Source of the DNA: Cristatella mucedo
Lineage: Eukaryota; Bryozoa; Phylactolaemata; Cristatellidae
Assembly (NCBI GenBank): GCA_009760855.2
Contig: WPIO01000013.1
Span: 1,016,001 to 1,080,000, forward strand
DNA: 64,000 nt
Direction of reading: 5' to 3'
The number at the start of each line of letters is the position of its first letter. Within the stretch, counting starts at the first letter, position 1. The notes beneath the pieces were generated by a model. It had not been told where the DNA came from, ran no database searches, and saw nothing but the letters and a program-made list of their open reading frames with translations. Shown here piece by piece: positions 63,641-64,000 of this stretch. Made by a program: the position numbers and the translations under genes.

Positions 63641-64000
63641 GTAGTAATACTAATACTAATACATTTGTATAGCATCCTCAGAGAACTTTAATCTCTTTCT
63701 AGGCGCTTCACATATGGAAGCATAGCCGTTAACGGTAACATGCGCAGTGTCAACATGCACACTCGCCTTTAATATGGGAAGCACCTGAATAGAGACTAAG
63801 TTCTCTTAGGGCGCTAAGCAAATGCATATGCATACGAAGTGTAAACATGCATTAGTGGTATGCACAGTGTAAGCAAGCAAAAGCATGCAAAGAACAAATC
63901 ACAAGGAAGGACCCACCAAAATGCTGAGACCAACAGGTGTATGTTAGGGTAAGTTGGTTTTTATAGTCGTTTAATTTGAGAAAGTGTGCTGCCATCCATG
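63640..64000 (-). mobile_element. LINE-A fragment reaching the right edge
   Basis: The tail hairpin is at 63665-63715 in reverse, a second tail-like unit at 63775-63825 (plus), and LINE-A 3' sequence follows. The last 50 bases match the region upstream of KLNDDKT in LINE-A (compare 44165-44215). Confidence 0.65.

Overview
This window is animal nuclear DNA. It has multi-exon genes with GT-AG and some GC-AG introns, introns up to about 6 kb, dense microsatellites, many degenerate L2/CR1-type LINE fragments, tRNA-derived SINEs, and remnants of Tc1, pogo and MULE elements. There is no prokaryotic gene organisation. A functional-looking component of the minor (U12) spliceosome argues for an animal lineage that kept U12-type splicing, probably an invertebrate. 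I cannot place it further.

Four protein-coding genes are recognisable. (1) An ASNSD1 homologue (asparagine synthetase domain-containing protein 1) runs on the minus strand from 9702 to 269 in nine exons and continues off the left edge. Two of its introns are GC-AG, one exon is only 35 nt, and two large minisatellites lie in its introns. (2) A DCAF15 homologue (DDB1/CUL4-associated factor 15) runs on the plus strand. Eight phase-consistent exons span 13761-23279; its C-terminal exons are uncertain. (3) A single-exon, GC-rich adiponectin-receptor-like PAQR gene lies on the minus strand at 25861-27423. (4) A SNRNP48 homologue (U11/U12-48K) runs on the plus strand, 42419-60651, in nine exons whose splice phases all join into one 388-codon frame with a start, a stop and polyadenylation signals.

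From 27.4 to 34 kb there are weak signs of one or two further plus-strand genes, plus one minus-strand open frame, none of which I can identify. From 34.5 to 42 kb the sequence is almost entirely transposon debris, including a near full-length but broken LINE at 34990-39040. From 61.4 to 64 kb it is SINEs, LINE 3' ends and unclassified DNA.

The most interesting feature is in intron 4 of SNRNP48. Two sequences matching the U12-type 5' splice site lie 38 nt apart at 55570 and 55608. This is the arrangement of the U11-binding splicing enhancer (USSE) known to autoregulate this gene in other lineages. The same intron carries a fresh-looking inverted repeat with arms of about 0.5 kb, which could fold the pre-mRNA into a long hairpin upstream of the element. 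The SINEs and the LINEs share the same 3'-terminal hairpin, which suggests that the SINEs are mobilised by the LINE reverse transcriptase.
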